Positions 1 to 8,087 of a stretch of DNA of 24,753 nucleotides are shown piece by piece. The notes beneath the pieces were generated by a model. It searched no databases, was not told the origin of the DNA, and was given only the letters and a program-made list of their open reading frames with translations. The position numbers and the translations under genes are program-made. Positions within the stretch are counted from its first letter, which is position 1. Every line of letters starts with the position of its first letter. Location: contig CAYVUI010000069.1 of assembly GCA_964454745.1 (NCBI GenBank), positions 1 through 24,753 on the forward strand, given 5' to 3'. This stretch comes from CAYVUI01 sp964454745. Lineage in GTDB: Bacteria; Planctomycetota; Phycisphaerae; Sedimentisphaerales; Anaerohalosphaeraceae.

Positions 1-175
1 TTATTTTAAGGTTATTTACCGCGAATTAAACAGGAATTTTCAATTGAAAGCAATAGATATGCCCAATTCCCGGTAAAGTTCAGGGAAATTTCGCAAAATC
101 TGTCCGTCGCTGCTGCCCGTTTTCCCTTGCTAGGCGCCCCTGAGCCGCTAAAATCAGTGAAAAACGGAGAACCGC

Positions 176-904
176 GTGCGAATCAATCGCTTTTACTGCC
201 CCAACATCCAGCCCGGCGACAATACGCTCGACGCGAGCGAGTCGCACCACCTGATCCACGTCCTGCGCCACAAAACCGGCGATGCGGTCACCCTCTTTGA
301 CGGCAAAGGCACCGTCACACCCGGCATTGTGGGGACAATTACGCGAAAATCCGCGATTATCCGCGTGGAGCAGGTCCCCGCCGCTGTATCTCCGCCCGCG
401 CCGCCGGTTATCATCGCCCCCGCTGTCGCCAAGGGGCCGCGATTCGACGACATCATCACCAAGACCACCGAACTCGCTGTCGATGTCATCGCACCGATCC
501 GCTTTGAACGCACCGTAAAGCAGGCCTCCTCTAAAGCCGCGGCCGAGCGCATGGCCAAACTCGCCGTTTCCGCCGCCAAGCAATCGCACAATCCCTTCCT
601 GCCGGTGATCCACCCCCCGCAAACACTTACCGAGGCCCTCGATAACCTGGCCGGTCAATACCCCGAACTGACCATCCTTTTCGGCCACCCGGACCCTGCG
701 GCGAAAACCATCCAGATGATTTTGCCCCTTTCCGGCCCGGTTGCCGCGCTGGTCGGCCCCGAGGGAGGCCTGACCGATACGGAAATCCAGACCCTCACCA
801 CCCGGGGAGCGATCCCGATACGGCTAACCGAAACCATCCTCCGCGTGGAAACGGCTGCCATCGTGATCACCGCGATGTTGACCGTCCACCGAAACACGCC
901 ATAA
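176..904 (+). CDS. rsmE: 16S rRNA (uracil-1498-N3)-methyltransferase RsmE
   Basis: SPOUT-superfamily methyltransferase that methylates N3 of U1498 in 16S rRNA using S-adenosylmethionine, in the cytoplasm. The 242-residue protein has the usual family length. An N-terminal PUA-like domain (about residues 1-70, starting MRINRFY) is followed by the trefoil-knot domain. The cofactor-loop motif GPEGG is at 194-198, and the second knot motif RLTETILRVETA follows at 216-227. The start is a GTG preceded by GGAGA five bases upstream; no ATG fits better. The 175 bases before it are AT-rich and hold no other gene that I can see. A gap of about 140 bases separates it from the next gene, so it is probably not strictly part of the dehydrogenase operon. 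Identification is by family motifs and is strong. Confidence 0.93.
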   Translation: MRINRFYCPNIQPGDNTLDASESHHLIHVLRHKTGDAVTLFDGKGTVTPGIVGTITRKSAIIRVEQVPAAVSPPAPPVIIAPAVAKGPRFDDIITKTTELAVDVIAPIRFERTVKQASSKAAAERMAKLAVSAAKQSHNPFLPVIHPPQTLTEALDNLAGQYPELTILFGHPDPAAKTIQMILPLSGPVAALVGPEGGLTDTEIQTLTTRGAIPIRLTETILRVETAAIVITAMLTVHRNTP

Positions 905-1046
905 ATCTATGACTGCAAAAGCCTTACCGATTCAGGATACTTTTTTCTTGATTTTCCAAACCGCAAAGGTTACCTTCTAACTTAGTACCCAGCGAGGTGA
1001 TTACAAAAAGGTGCTCAATGCCAAAAATGAAAGCGGGGAGCTGTCT

Positions 1047-1490
1047 ATGGACCAGCGGGAATTCATCAACAAGATCGATCAGATACTCGACAACGCAAAA
1101 ACCGGCATTTTGACCACTGTAGACGCCAGGGGCAAACCGCACAGCCGCTGGATGACGCCCGTGGTACTCAAATCCGTCGGCCCGGTGGTCTTCGCCTTTT
1201 CGATCCCGGGAGCCAAAAAGATCGGGCATATCCAAAAGAATCCTGCCGTCGAGTGGATCATCCAGACCAAAGACCTCCGCGAGATCGTCAATATCTCCGG
1301 CACCGCCGAGATCGTGGACAATCCCTCGGTCAAGACCGACCTGCTCGAAGTGCTCGGCCCGCGGCTGAGCATGTTCTACAAGGTCAACGAAAATTCGCAG
1401 GAATGGGTGATCCTCGAAACCAAAATCGAAAGCGGAACGTACTTCCGCCCGGTCGCCGGCATCCGCGAAACGGTCGAATTCAAATCCTAA
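1047..1490 (+). CDS. Pyridoxamine 5'-phosphate oxidase-like (general stress protein 26 type) protein
   Basis: Small split-barrel protein of 147 residues resembling the PNPOx-like / general stress protein 26 family, whose members bind FMN, F420 or haem; the ligand here is not determinable. The family pattern is visible: a short helix, then GILTTVDARGKPHSRWM (20-36), where a strand, turn and strand carry the usual Gly-x-Pro-x-x-R, and then ISGTAEIVD (83-91). A GTG at 1011 would give a 159-residue form, but the ATG at 1047 is preceded by GGGGAG at six bases spacing and begins at the conserved region, so I prefer it. It ends 21 bases before pdhA and is probably co-transcribed with the dehydrogenase genes. 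A weak promoter candidate (TTGATT at 948, TACCTT at 971, 17-base spacer) lies upstream. Its role there is unknown. Confidence 0.82.
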   Translation: MDQREFINKIDQILDNAKTGILTTVDARGKPHSRWMTPVVLKSVGPVVFAFSIPGAKKIGHIQKNPAVEWIIQTKDLREIVNISGTAEIVDNPSVKTDLLEVLGPRLSMFYKVNENSQEWVILETKIESGTYFRPVAGIRETVEFKS

Positions 1491-1511
1491 GCCGCACAAC
1501 AGGAGCACAGG

Positions 1512-2489
1512 ATGGCACAAGACGTCACGAAATACGACAAAAAGCTCTTAAAGCAAATGCTAAACGAAATGATGGTGATCCGCCGCTTCGAGGAAAAGGC
1601 CGCCCAGATGTACGGCCTGCGAAAAATCGGGGGCTTTTGCCACATTTATATCGGCCAGGAGGCCGTCTGTACGGGTGCGACCGCGGCCCTGGACCTCAAA
1701 AAAGACTACGTCCTGACCGCCTACCGCGACCACGGCCACGCGATCTCCGCGGGGATGGAACCCAACATCGTCATGGCCGAGCTCTACGGCAAGGCCTCGG
1801 GCTGCTCAAAGGCCAAGGGCGGATCGATGCACATGTTCGACGCGGAAAAACACTTTTTCGGCGGCAACGGAATCGTCGGGGCGCATATCCCGCTGGCCGC
1901 GGGCGTTGCGATGAAGATCAAGTACCGCCGTGAGGACGGCGTGGTGCTGTGCTTCTTCGGCGACGGGGCGATCCACCAGGGCTCGTTCCACGAGACGCTC
2001 AATATGGCTTCCGTCTGGAAGCTGCCGGTGATCTACATCTGCGAAAACAACCAGTACGGCATGGGCACCGATTTTCGCCGGGTGTCGGCCGTGCATGACT
2101 TCTCGAAAATGGCCGGCTCGTACAACATGCCCGGCAGGCAGATCAACGGTATGGACGTGCTGGAAGTGTACGATGCGATTTCCGAAGGCGTAAAACAGGT
2201 ACGCAAGGACAAGACACCGCAGTTCTTCGAGGCGGTTACCTACCGCTACCTGGGCCACTCGATGTCCGACCCGGGCACTTACCGCAAGAAGGACGAGGTC
2301 AAGAAGAAACGTGAAGTCGATCCCATCGCGGTCCTCAAGCGAAAGATGATCGATGCCGAACTGCTTACGGACAAGGACTACGACAAAATGGACGACAAGG
2401 CCAAAAAGATCGCGGCCGAATCCGTCAAGTATGCCGAAGACGACAAAGAACCGGCCGTTGAAACCCTCTACGAAGATGTACTGATCTAA
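1512..2489 (+). CDS. pdhA: Pyruvate dehydrogenase E1 component, alpha subunit
   Basis: Thiamin-diphosphate-dependent alpha subunit of the E1 heterotetramer that decarboxylates pyruvate and passes the acetyl group to lipoyl-E2. It has 325 residues. The ThDP motif runs from GDG (150-152) to the NN pair at 179-180. GFCHIYIGQEA (41-51) and YRYLGHSMSDPGTYR (about 246-260) are characteristic of pyruvate dehydrogenase E1 alpha; the latter is the segment equivalent to the phosphorylation loop in mitochondrial enzymes. These favour pyruvate over branched-chain 2-oxoacids, although acetoin dehydrogenase alpha is a close relative. AGGAG lies about six bases before the ATG. It is followed after 10 bases by pdhB, in the standard alpha-beta-E2 order. 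Confidence 0.94.
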   Translation: MAQDVTKYDKKLLKQMLNEMMVIRRFEEKAAQMYGLRKIGGFCHIYIGQEAVCTGATAALDLKKDYVLTAYRDHGHAISAGMEPNIVMAELYGKASGCSKAKGGSMHMFDAEKHFFGGNGIVGAHIPLAAGVAMKIKYRREDGVVLCFFGDGAIHQGSFHETLNMASVWKLPVIYICENNQYGMGTDFRRVSAVHDFSKMAGSYNMPGRQINGMDVLEVYDAISEGVKQVRKDKTPQFFEAVTYRYLGHSMSDPGTYRKKDEVKKKREVDPIAVLKRKMIDAELLTDKDYDKMDDKAKKIAAESVKYAEDDKEPAVETLYEDVLI

Positions 2490-2499
2490 AGGATAAACC

Positions 2500-3477
2500 A
2501 TGCCGAAGATTGCATACCGCGAAGCATTAAGACAGGCGATGGACGAGGAAATGACCCGCGACGACGCGGTCATCCTGATAGGCGAAGAGGTCGCCGAGTA
2601 CAACGGTGCGTACAAAGTCTCGCGCGGGCTCTGGGACAAATACGGCGACGACCGCGTAATCGACACCCCGATCACCGAGGAGGGCTTTACCGGCATCGGA
2701 ATCGGCGCGGCGATGGCGGGTTTAAAGCCCATCGTCGAGTGGATGACTTTCAACTTCTCGATCCAGGCCCTCGACCAGGTTATCAACAACGCCGCCAAGA
2801 TGCTCTACATGTCCGGCGGGCAGATCCCGGTACCCATCGTCTTTCGCGGCCCCAACGGCCCCGCCGAGTATCTAAGCTCGCAGCATTCCCAGGCGATCCA
2901 GTCCATCTATGCCCACATCCCCGGACTCAAGGTCGTCTGCCCGGCAACGCCCTACGACGCCAAGGGGCTGCTCAAATCCGCCATTCGCGACCCCAACCCG
3001 GTGGTCTGCTGTGAGGCGGAGCTTTTGTACGGGACCGAGGGCGATGTCCCAAACGAGGAATACCTCATCGAGATCGGCAAGGCCGACATCAAGCAGCCCG
3101 GCAAGGATGTCACGCTGATCACTCACGGCAAAGTGCTCTTTAAAGCCCTCGATGCGGCAAAGGCACTCGCCCAGGACGGCATCGAGGCCGAAGTGCTCGA
3201 CCTGCGTTCAATCCGCCCGCTCGATATCGACGCCATCGTCCAGTCCGTTAGTAAGACCAACCGCTGCGTCGTCATCGACGAGGCATGGCCGGTTGCCAGC
3301 GTGGGCTCTTATGTTGCCTGGCTGGTCTCGCACCGCTGCTTCGACCTGCTCGATGCGCAGGTCGAACTGATCACCAGCGAAGATGTTCCCATGCCGTACA
3401 ACCACAAGCTCGAACTGGCCGCGCAACCCAGCGTAGATAAAATTCTTACCGCCGTAGAAAAGGTAATGTACCTGTAA
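2500..3477 (+). CDS. pdhB: Pyruvate dehydrogenase E1 component, beta subunit
   Basis: Beta subunit of E1, which completes the ThDP site and carries the E2 contact region. It has 325 residues and is the alpha-proteobacterial/mitochondrial type: EEVAEYNGAYKVSRGLWDKY (29-48) with the catalytic-site glutamate region, then VIDTPITEEGFTGIGIGAA and GLKPIVEWMTFNF. The loop RGPNGPAEYLSSQHSQ replaces the commoner A-A-Q-H-S-Q form but keeps the QHSQ residues. The C-terminal transketolase domain has LDLRSIRPLD and the VIDEAWPVASVGS segment. The ribosome binding site AAAGGAT is close to the ATG, which is 10 bases after pdhA, indicating translational coupling or at least co-transcription. It is 52 bases from the E2 gene. 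Confidence 0.94.
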   Translation: MPKIAYREALRQAMDEEMTRDDAVILIGEEVAEYNGAYKVSRGLWDKYGDDRVIDTPITEEGFTGIGIGAAMAGLKPIVEWMTFNFSIQALDQVINNAAKMLYMSGGQIPVPIVFRGPNGPAEYLSSQHSQAIQSIYAHIPGLKVVCPATPYDAKGLLKSAIRDPNPVVCCEAELLYGTEGDVPNEEYLIEIGKADIKQPGKDVTLITHGKVLFKALDAAKALAQDGIEAEVLDLRSIRPLDIDAIVQSVSKTNRCVVIDEAWPVASVGSYVAWLVSHRCFDLLDAQVELITSEDVPMPYNHKLELAAQPSVDKILTAVEKVMYL

Positions 3478-3529
3478 ATAAAATGAAACCATCGCCCTTG
3501 GGGCGAAACCAAAAGGATAGGGGATAACA

Positions 3530-4834
3530 ATGGCTGAAAAGATTCCGATGCTGGCACTGTCACCGACAATGGAAGAAGGAACCATCGTCAAGTGGGTCAA
3601 GGCCAAAGGCGACACGGTCGAAATGAACGAGGTCCTCTGTGAGGTCGAGACCGACAAGGCGACGATGGAGTTTGAATCGCCCGCCGAGGGCACGCTGCTC
3701 GAAATTTTCGTCGAGGAAGGCTCCGCCGCTTCTGTCGGCCAGACCGTCGCCGTACTCGGCGAAGAAGGCGAGGACATCTCCGATATCCAACCCGACGCAG
3801 GCCAGGCACCCTCCGAAGAAAAAGAGCAGGAATCCAAAGAAGAAGCCCAGCCGCAGGAAGCCTCCGAGCCGGAAAAAGAATCAGAAGACAAACAGACCAA
3901 AACCGAAAAGAAAGAAAAAGCCGCCTCGGCCGGTAAAGACAAGATCAAATCCTCCCCGCTGGCCCGAAAGCTGGCCAAAGAAAAGGGCATCGACCTTTCA
4001 AATATCACCGGCACCGGACCTGACGGCCGCATCACCCGCGACGACGTGGAAAAAGCCGCAGGCGGCAAAGCCCAAAAGCCCGCTCCATCGCAGGCCCCGG
4101 CTGACTATCAGCCCCAGCGCGCCCAAATGCCGCCCGTCGAGCTGCCGCAGATCAGCGATCAATCCGTGCCCGTTTCCTCCATGCGAAAAGCCATCGCCCA
4201 GCGGCTTTCCGAGTCTAAGTTCACCGCACCGCACTATTACCTTAAGACCTCGGTCATCATGGACTCGCTGCTGCGTGCCCGCAAAAAACTCATCGCATCG
4301 ACCAACAGCAAAATTTCGCTCAACGCCTTCCTCATGAAGTTTACCGCCCTGGCACTGGCCCGCCATCCCGGCGTCAATGCCACCTGGCAGGGGGACACCA
4401 TCGAGCAGCACGGCAGTGTGGATGTCGCACTGGCCGTCGCCCTTGAGGACGGCCTGATTACGCCCGTCGTCCGCGGCTGCCATGAAAAGGGAATCCTCGT
4501 CATCGACGCCGAGCTCAAAACCCTTATCGAAAAGGCCCGCACCGGCCGGCTCAAAACCGAGGAATACGCCAACTCCACCTTTACGATCACCAACCTCGGC
4601 TCCTACGGCGTCGAGGAATTTACCGCGATCATCAACCCGCCCAACTCCGCGATCCTCGCGGTCGGTAAGATCAGCAAAACGCCCATCGCCGACGACCAGG
4701 ACCATATCAACGTCCACAGTGTCATGAAGCTGACCCTCTCGTGCGACCATCGCAACGTCGACGGAGCGCTCGGGGCCGCCTTCCTCCAGGATCTGAAAGA
4801 CCTTATCGAGTACCCGATCAACATTTTGATCTAA
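3530..4834 (+). CDS. pdhC: Dihydrolipoamide acetyltransferase, E2 component of pyruvate dehydrogenase
   Basis: E2 core of the pyruvate dehydrogenase complex, transferring acetyl groups from lipoyl to CoA. It has 434 residues: one lipoyl domain (1-80) with the lipoylated lysine K43 in ETDKATMEFESP; a charged Glu/Lys/Pro-rich flexible linker (about 81-140); a peripheral-subunit-binding domain (141-177, SSPLARKLAKEKG and GTGPDGRITRDDV); and the catalytic domain (about 200-434) with the active-site His407 and Asp411 in DHRNVDGA. A single lipoyl domain is the minimal form. The gene closes the operon; the converging radical SAM gene ends only nine bases away and I see no terminator hairpin between them. 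No dihydrolipoamide dehydrogenase gene is present in the window. Confidence 0.94.
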   Translation: MAEKIPMLALSPTMEEGTIVKWVKAKGDTVEMNEVLCEVETDKATMEFESPAEGTLLEIFVEEGSAASVGQTVAVLGEEGEDISDIQPDAGQAPSEEKEQESKEEAQPQEASEPEKESEDKQTKTEKKEKAASAGKDKIKSSPLARKLAKEKGIDLSNITGTGPDGRITRDDVEKAAGGKAQKPAPSQAPADYQPQRAQMPPVELPQISDQSVPVSSMRKAIAQRLSESKFTAPHYYLKTSVIMDSLLRARKKLIASTNSKISLNAFLMKFTALALARHPGVNATWQGDTIEQHGSVDVALAVALEDGLITPVVRGCHEKGILVIDAELKTLIEKARTGRLKTEEYANSTFTITNLGSYGVEEFTAIINPPNSAILAVGKISKTPIADDQDHINVHSVMKLTLSCDHRNVDGALGAAFLQDLKDLIEYPINILI

Positions 4835-4843
4835 CAGGCACGA

Positions 4844-6658
4844 CTACTGCGGCGCATCCCCGTGCGCAGCGATGTCATCGAGCGCGTTTTTGTATTCGCC
4901 GTCGAGGTACTTGCGCCCCGGCCCGCCCAAATGCTGCCAGGGCAAAACATCCCCCGGCCCGAACGTCCGCGCCGCATACGCAAACAAATCCAGCTCGTGG
5001 TACGCAAACGCCTCGACCCAAATCTCAAAATCAAAACACTCGTCCCACAGGTCAAAACATGCCCCCTTCGCCTGCGCCCGCTCGATCACCGGTGCCAGCT
5101 CGCGTCCGCCCCTGGCGACCGCACTTTCCAGCACGCTTCGCCGCGTATCGTGGAACTTAAAATTGAGATACTTCGCCCGGCGGTTCCGCTTCTCGTCGAG
5201 GATCAAACTTCTGGCCTCGTTAAAATACCCCAGCGGCGCCTGCCCGATCCGCTCAAACGGCGTGTGCGGCTTGGGTACCATAAACGACACCGCCGCGTTG
5301 ATATTCGCAATGCCCCTGCCCGTCACTTCCTTCCGCAGCCGCGCCAACCGGTCGCACAAGTCCACGATCTGCAAAATATCCTCCTGCCTCTCTCCGGGCA
5401 GGCCGACCATGAAGTATAATTTCAGCTTCTCAAAGCCCTGTTCATACGCCGCCGTTACCGCCGCGAACAAATCCGCGTCCGTAATCGGCTTCTTGATGAT
5501 CGTCCGCAGCCGCTCGCTGGCCGCCTCGACCGCAATTGTCAACCCCGACTTTCGCACCGAGCTGACCAGCTTTGGCAAAATCGCAAGCTGCTGCGAGACC
5601 TTCAAACTCGGCACCGAGATCCCCACCTTCATCGGCGTCAAAAAAGCCTGGAGCTTCTCGATCAATTCCTCAAGCTGCGGGTAATCCGCCGTCGAAAGAC
5701 TCAGCAGGCTCACCGTATCATACCCCGTCGCCGCGATCTGCTCGCGGGCAATTTCCACGATCCGACCCACCGAACGAAACTGTATCGGCCGCCGGCAGTA
5801 CGACGCCTGGCAGAACCTGCACCGCCCCGGGCACCCGCGCATCACCTCGATGCTCACCCGCTCATGCACCGGCTTGGCAAACGGTACAATCGGCCTTTGC
5901 GGCACGGGCGCATTTTCAAAATCCTCGAACACCGCATCGGCAAACTCCGTCCGCAGCCCCTCAGCCCGCGGTATCAGCGGACCATACACTCCATCCTCAT
6001 ACCCGGCCCCGTACAATCCGGGCACATACACAAAATCAAACTCCCGCGCCAGCCGTTCGAGCACCTGCCCGCGCGCCGCGCCCTGCTCTTTCATCTCCAA
6101 CAGCACATCGCAAATCGCCGGCATTGCCGCCTCGCCCTGGCCCAGTACAAACGCATCCGCAAACGCCCACAACGGTTCGCCGCAATTGGCTCCCTGCCCG
6201 CCGACCAGCACCAGCGGATCACGCTCGCTGCGTTCAATCGTCCGAAGCGGCACCCCCGCCAGCTCGAGCATCGTCAGCACCGCGGTATAGCACAGCTCAT
6301 TGGTCACCGAAAAACCCAGCACGTCAAAATCCCGCACCGCCGCCTTCGATTCGAGCGTAAACAGCTCCACACCTCGCTCTTTCATCACCGCCTGCGCATC
6401 GGTCCATGGGCAAAACACCCGCTGGGCACACACACCATCGGCCGCGTTTAACATCTCGTACAAAATCGCCAGCCCCGTATGCGACATCCCGATCTCGTAG
6501 ACATCCGGAAACGCCAGCGCAACCCGCAGCTGCGCCGCATTCGGGTCCGACGCAACGCTGTTGTACTCGCCGCCGATGTACCGCGAGGGTTTTTCCACGT
6601 GTTCGAGAAACGCCCGCTCGACATACTCTTGCAAAATTCTCACTTCAGGTAAAAACAT
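4844..6658 (-). CDS. Radical SAM protein of the TIGR03960 type, function unknown
   Basis: 604-residue radical SAM protein. The N-terminal half (about 1-200) resembles a B12-binding-like region and opens with the family hallmark EKPSRYIGGEYN (22-33), then FPDVYEIGMSH and LVGGQGANCGEP. The radical SAM core follows, with the iron-sulfur motif CPGRCRFC (Cys276, Cys280, Cys283). The C-terminal segment FGPGDVLPWQHLGGP is also typical. In many bacteria this domain is fused to, or next to, a DUF2344 (TIGR03936) partner; none is seen here. The reaction is not known to me. The start ATG has only a weak GGAT upstream; a GTG five codons downstream is an alternative. It lies 44 bases after the fucosidase on the same strand, so it is probably the last gene of a three-gene unit, with no obvious functional link to sugar cleavage. 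Confidence 0.85.
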   Translation of the reverse strand: MFLPEVRILQEYVERAFLEHVEKPSRYIGGEYNSVASDPNAAQLRVALAFPDVYEIGMSHTGLAILYEMLNAADGVCAQRVFCPWTDAQAVMKERGVELFTLESKAAVRDFDVLGFSVTNELCYTAVLTMLELAGVPLRTIERSERDPLVLVGGQGANCGEPLWAFADAFVLGQGEAAMPAICDVLLEMKEQGAARGQVLERLAREFDFVYVPGLYGAGYEDGVYGPLIPRAEGLRTEFADAVFEDFENAPVPQRPIVPFAKPVHERVSIEVMRGCPGRCRFCQASYCRRPIQFRSVGRIVEIAREQIAATGYDTVSLLSLSTADYPQLEELIEKLQAFLTPMKVGISVPSLKVSQQLAILPKLVSSVRKSGLTIAVEAASERLRTIIKKPITDADLFAAVTAAYEQGFEKLKLYFMVGLPGERQEDILQIVDLCDRLARLRKEVTGRGIANINAAVSFMVPKPHTPFERIGQAPLGYFNEARSLILDEKRNRRAKYLNFKFHDTRRSVLESAVARGGRELAPVIERAQAKGACFDLWDECFDFEIWVEAFAYHELDLFAYAARTFGPGDVLPWQHLGGPGRKYLDGEYKNALDDIAAHGDAPQ

Positions 6659-6702
6659 TCACACATCCAAAACATTTGCATCCGCCAAAATCTACATCAA
6701 AC

Positions 6703-8064
6703 TCACCACCGCACCTCGATCACATCGGGCATGTCCGTGCGGTACGCCTGCGGCAGGGCAATCTCCAGCCGGGCCGCGACAAAGGTATATTCCAATTCCC
6801 TTCCCGTCGCCATCATCATGACACTCTCGGGCTCAGGCACGCCGGCCAGCACAATCGTTTCCTGTGTAAACTTCGGCACCGCGTGCAGGTACCACACCCG
6901 GCCCTTCGTCGTCACCGGCACATTGCACTGCTCGGGATACGGCCCGCCGTCGGTGCCGATCACCGCCGCCCGATGTGCATGCATCCACTGCCCGATCTCT
7001 TCCATCCGTTGATAATACACATCCGGCATCGTTCCGTCCGACCGCGGGGCAAAGTTCACGAGGTAATTGCCGCCCCAGGTCCGCAGATTGACAAATGTAC
7101 TCAATATCTCCGCCGCCGGCATCGCATATTGATCGAGCCCCTTTTGATACGCCCAGCTTCCTGTGGCCGTCTGGCACGCCTCCCACCAGCCGCCGGGCCT
7201 TTCCGTGGGCAGATGCCCGCCTTCAAAACTTGAATCATAATCCGCGGGAATCTCGGACCGGTTATTGATGATAATCCCCGGCTGCCACTTGCGAACCTGC
7301 TCAGCGGTCACTGTTGCCGGACCACTGTCGAACCACAAAATATCAATCTTACCGTAATTCGACAAAAGCTCCTTAAGCTGGCCGCCATTCACTTTCTTGT
7401 ACAAATCCTGCAAAGCCTGTCCCCGTGGTTTTAACGTCGTAGGCTCATAATTCACATCCAGATGCGGATTCTCCTGCGTGCCGTCACTGGTCAAACTATA
7501 CGAACGATATCCCTTTTCCATCCGCCAGCTCGTCCCGGAAAAATACAATCCGACCTTGAGCCCGTACTTACGGCATGCCTCCACAAACGGACGCACCAGG
7601 TCCACCCCGTCGGTAAACATCCCGATATTTAAATCGCCGTACTGACTCGGCCACATCGCATAGCCGTCATGGTGACGTGTCGTCAATACCGCGTAGGTAA
7701 AACCTGCCTCCTTCGCCGCCCGGATCCACATGTCCGCGTCATAATTTTGCGGATTGAAATCCTCGGCCTGCGCCCAGTACTTCGTCGGCGCGATCGGGTT
7801 CTTATTCAGGTCCCCGTTTAGCAGCATCGCCCACGAAATCTCATTGTTCGCAATCACACTCGAAATCCCCCAGTGCAGAAACAGCCCAAGGTTGCCCTCG
7901 CCGAACCACTGCGCATCGGGGTGATCCGTATGCGCATACCTTCCCACCGGCTTATTGAGCAGCCCCAGCGCTTCATGCTGGGTTTTCACCGTCTCGTCCG
8001 TATCCGCCCACGCCGGCCCGCACAAAACCACAGCCGCAAGAAATACAAAGCAACATGTACGCAT
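6703..8064 (-). CDS. Secreted alpha-L-fucosidase, GH29 (copy 1, downstream)
   Basis: Predicted exported glycoside hydrolase of family GH29, removing terminal alpha-L-fucose from glycans. It has 453 residues. The signal peptide MRTCCFVFLAAVVLCGPAWA is followed by a signal-peptidase-I-type site (AWA/DT). GH29 hallmarks are GLFLHWGISS (60-69), the substrate-binding histidines in TRHHDGYAMWP (129-139), and DILWFDSG (241-248), where D246 is the expected nucleophile. A GTG at 8094 would add ten residues but overlaps the previous stop; the ATG at 8064 with AGGAAAGG seven bases upstream starts directly at the signal peptide. It is a tandem paralogue of the next upstream gene, 23 bases away, and aligns with it along nearly its whole length. 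Substrate (fucoidan, host glycan or plant xyloglucan) cannot be told. Confidence 0.9.
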   Translation of the reverse strand: MRTCCFVFLAAVVLCGPAWADTDETVKTQHEALGLLNKPVGRYAHTDHPDAQWFGEGNLGLFLHWGISSVIANNEISWAMLLNGDLNKNPIAPTKYWAQAEDFNPQNYDADMWIRAAKEAGFTYAVLTTRHHDGYAMWPSQYGDLNIGMFTDGVDLVRPFVEACRKYGLKVGLYFSGTSWRMEKGYRSYSLTSDGTQENPHLDVNYEPTTLKPRGQALQDLYKKVNGGQLKELLSNYGKIDILWFDSGPATVTAEQVRKWQPGIIINNRSEIPADYDSSFEGGHLPTERPGGWWEACQTATGSWAYQKGLDQYAMPAAEILSTFVNLRTWGGNYLVNFAPRSDGTMPDVYYQRMEEIGQWMHAHRAAVIGTDGGPYPEQCNVPVTTKGRVWYLHAVPKFTQETIVLAGVPEPESVMMMATGRELEYTFVAARLEIALPQAYRTDMPDVIEVRW

Positions 8065-8087
8065 TCCTGTACCTTTCCTGAAAAAAC

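Noticed and set aside
15..24. ATTTACCGCG near the window start, also present inverted near 9613-9622 upstream of apbE
   Set aside because: A ten-base match in AT-rich leaders with no further shared context; not enough to call a regulatory site.
1806..2798. Long open frame on the minus strand across pdhA/pdhB
   Set aside because: It lies opposite two certain genes, has low-complexity His/Val-rich content typical of antisense of GC-rich codons, and shows no family motif.
4835..4843. Bidirectional terminator between the E2 and radical SAM genes
   Set aside because: Only nine bases lie between the two stop codons and no inverted repeat with T-run is visible in or near them.
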